Below are positions 62,322 to 64,000 of a stretch of DNA of 64,000 bases, in pieces. Below the pieces are notes generated by a model. It saw only the letters and a program-made list of their open reading frames with translations, searched no databases and was not told where the DNA came from. The stretch lies in assembly GCF_002929825.1 (NCBI RefSeq), contig NZ_PJJN01000027.1, positions 1 through 64,000 of the forward strand, given 5' to 3'. The DNA comes from Cryobacterium sp. Y29. GTDB lineage: Bacteria; Actinomycetota; Actinomycetes; Actinomycetales; Microbacteriaceae. How positions within the stretch are numbered: the first letter of the stretch is position 1; each line of letters opens with the position of its first letter. The translations under genes were made by a program, and so were the position numbers.

Positions 62322-64000
62322 TCAGCCGCGGCTTGCTCGGCGGCGGGCGCGGCGCGTCGCGGCTCCGCTGCGCCCGTAGACGAGGTACATCGCTAGGCCC
62401 ATGATGATCATCAGGAGCACGGTGTACACGAAGGTGATTGACATCGAGTCCAGGTTGTTTTCGCCCTCGGTGCTGGCCTTGATGGCGATTCCCAGTGGTT
62501 GGTATAGCGGGTGGTACAAGAACACGGCCGCGTCGTAGTCGTCGAGCAGGCTGTTGAAGTTGAGCGCCGTGATCGCGGCTGCGGTCGGGATTACGAGGGG
62601 AAAGAGTACCTTGCGCAGGGTGAACATTGATCCCGCTCCGAGAATGCGTGCGGCGTCTTCCAGCGACTCCGGCACCGACGCGAATGCCGCTTTCAGCAGC
62701 CGTAGGGTGAAGGGGATCTTCACAATGATGTAGGCCACCAAGAGCAGGCTGGTGGTGCCGGTGAGTACCTGGCCGCCGACGAGCGCTTGCGGCCGGTCAA
62801 ACGTCATGACCAGCGCAAGCGCGATCAGGATCGTGGGTAGGATCCACGGGATATGCAGCAGGTATTCGAGCAATCCGGTCACCGGGTTGCGATATTTCTG
62901 TAACACCCTGGCGACGAACAACATGCCGATTACCACGATCGCCGAAGCCAGCGCGCTGTAGACGACGCTCACCACGAACGGGCGCAGCACCGACGGGGTG
63001 CCGAAAACGGTTGCGTAATTGTCGAGGGTCAACGCATCCCAGGTGATCATGCCGCGCAGGATGGCGGTCGAGTCGAGAAATGAGAACAGCACGATGAGCA
63101 GTACCGGCGTCGCGTAGACCACGAACAATGCATAGGCAAGCACGTGCACGACGCCGTTGGTGACCTGATTGGGAATTTTCTGCTTCTGGAGAGGCGTGGC
63201 CACCTTGGCCACAGAAAAATACACCCCGGACTTCTCGGCCCGGTTCATCATGGCCAGCAGCACGATCGTGGCCAGGCCCAGGATGATGGCGAGCAGCGCA
63301 GCCAGATCTTGCGAACTGCTGCTCTTCGAGAACGTCAGAATCATCGGGGCAATCGTCTGAAAGTCGGTACCGCCCAGCACGATCGGGGCGGTCAGCGCGC
63401 CAAGTCCAGTGAGGAACGTGAGCACCGTCACCGCGAAGATCATCGGGCGCAGGGCCGGCAGCACGATCCTCCACAGAATGCGCAGGGTTCCCGCCCCCAT
63501 ATTCCGGGCCGCCTCGATCGTCTGGTAATCGATCTTGGCGAGGGACGAACCGAGAAAAAGCATGTGGTTGGTGGTCGTGGCGAGGGTCATCACGACCACG
63601 ACAGCGAAATATCCCGAAAACCAGTCACGGTCAATGTCGGGAAACCAGTTGCCCACCGCGTTCGTGACGAAGCCGTAACGACCGTAGATGAAGTTGTACC
63701 CGGCGGCGAGCACGATGCCGCCGTAGATAAGGGTCGTCGCGTAGCCGAGCCACAGTACCCGGGCACCTCGAATGGCGAAATAGTCGGTGACGAGCACGAT
63801 GAAAATACCCACCACGTTCACCGTGACGGCGAGCGTGCCGGCCAGCAGGAAGCTGTGCCACAGGCTGTTCATGGCCCGCTCTGAGCTGGCCAATTTCTCG
63901 AACGCGCGAAAGCTGAGCTGGCCGTCGGGGAAGAACGTGCCGATCAGAAGGGTGGCGTTGGGAAAGATTAGGAACGTGGCAATGAACCACACCGTTACCA
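62322..64000 (-). CDS. ABC importer permease with two membrane domains, 5' end cut by window
   Basis: At least 556 residues with two sets of six helices, like FbpB, ThiP or PhnV-type permeases. EAA loops read IDYQTIEAARNMGAGTLRILW and VPESLEDAARILGAGSMFTL. No start with a ribosome site is seen and the frame is open to the edge of the window, so the first helix or N-terminus is probably missing. The ATPase and binding protein must be encoded to the right. The substrate could be iron, phosphonate, thiamine or a polyamine-type compound. Confidence 0.8.
   Translation of the reverse strand, partial: VTVWFIATFLIFPNATLLIGTFFPDGQLSFRAFEKLASSERAMNSLWHSFLLAGTLAVTVNVVGIFIVLVTDYFAIRGARVLWLGYATTLIYGGIVLAAGYNFIYGRYGFVTNAVGNWFPDIDRDWFSGYFAVVVVMTLATTTNHMLFLGSSLAKIDYQTIEAARNMGAGTLRILWRIVLPALRPMIFAVTVLTFLTGLGALTAPIVLGGTDFQTIAPMILTFSKSSSSQDLAALLAIILGLATIVLLAMMNRAEKSGVYFSVAKVATPLQKQKIPNQVTNGVVHVLAYALFVVYATPVLLIVLFSFLDSTAILRGMITWDALTLDNYATVFGTPSVLRPFVVSVVYSALASAIVVIGMLFVARVLQKYRNPVTGLLEYLLHIPWILPTILIALALVMTFDRPQALVGGQVLTGTTSLLLVAYIIVKIPFTLRLLKAAFASVPESLEDAARILGAGSMFTLRKVLFPLVIPTAAAITALNFNSLLDDYDAAVFLYHPLYQPLGIAIKASTEGENNLDSMSITFVYTVLLMIIMGLAMYLVYGRSGAATRRARRRASRG

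Overview
The window looks like chromosomal DNA of a high-GC Gram-positive actinomycete, most likely of the family Microbacteriaceae. The grounds are high GC, many GTG starts, a NucS-type mismatch endonuclease, a DUF2510/TM2 protein, a SARP/BTAD regulator, a DtxR/IdeR-like iron box and the general gene repertoire. The family placement is an inference. No rRNA, tRNA or CRISPR array was seen.

Layout. 1-5.2 kb is a decayed mobile/defence island. An IS3-family end truncates a type I restriction methylase gene (hsdM). Next come a TM2 protein, a metallophosphoesterase and two unrecognised genes that probably form an operon. A second IS3 remnant then cuts a serine-resolvase gene. 5.2-13.7 kb is one catabolic unit: a TetR repressor with a palindromic operator, an unrecognised 152-aa protein, a complete branched-chain-type (Liv-like) ABC importer, a nitrilase-fold amidohydrolase and a metal-dependent amidohydrolase. 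13.9-17.9 kb holds a broken and an intact MHS-type transporter and a ureohydrolase (agmatinase family). 18.4-25 kb is an amino-sugar-like uptake cluster: ROK repressor, BadF-type kinase, sugar ABC importer, double-SIS isomerase/deaminase.

25-34.4 kb is more GC-rich backbone: orphan cytochrome b, EI24-family protein, DHA2 drug exporter, UvrA-like ATPase, remnant of an acyl-CoA ligase, acyl-CoA dehydrogenase and its probable TetR regulator with tandem operators. 34.6-40.2 kb is a single 1874-aa secreted animal-type haem peroxidase with calcium-binding repeats, FN3 and Ig-like domains. 40.5-43.8 kb encodes a NarL-type two-component pair and a SARP regulator. A heavily deleted thiC pseudogene follows. 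44.9-47.1 kb is a ribulose-monophosphate formaldehyde-fixation module (hxlB-hxlA) divergent from a LuxR protein that also carries a kinase-type ATPase domain. Behind it lies a 76-bp run of three perfect palindromes.

47.4-64 kb holds housekeeping and transport genes: FAD oxidoreductase, HAD phosphatase, nucS, an MFS carrier, an SDR, an iron(III) ABC importer behind an iron box, an APC permease, a MATE exporter, a BASS-type carrier, a TetR/DsrE divergent pair with two operators, a truncated monooxygenase-like gene and a two-domain ABC permease running off the right edge.

At least seven genes are remnants (hsdM, IS3 transposase, resolvase, MHS carrier, acyl-CoA ligase, thiC, ABM-like), so the region has seen repeated insertion and decay. 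The leftmost 25 kb looks less GC-rich and has far fewer copies of the hexamer GGATGC than the rest, which fits a later arrival.
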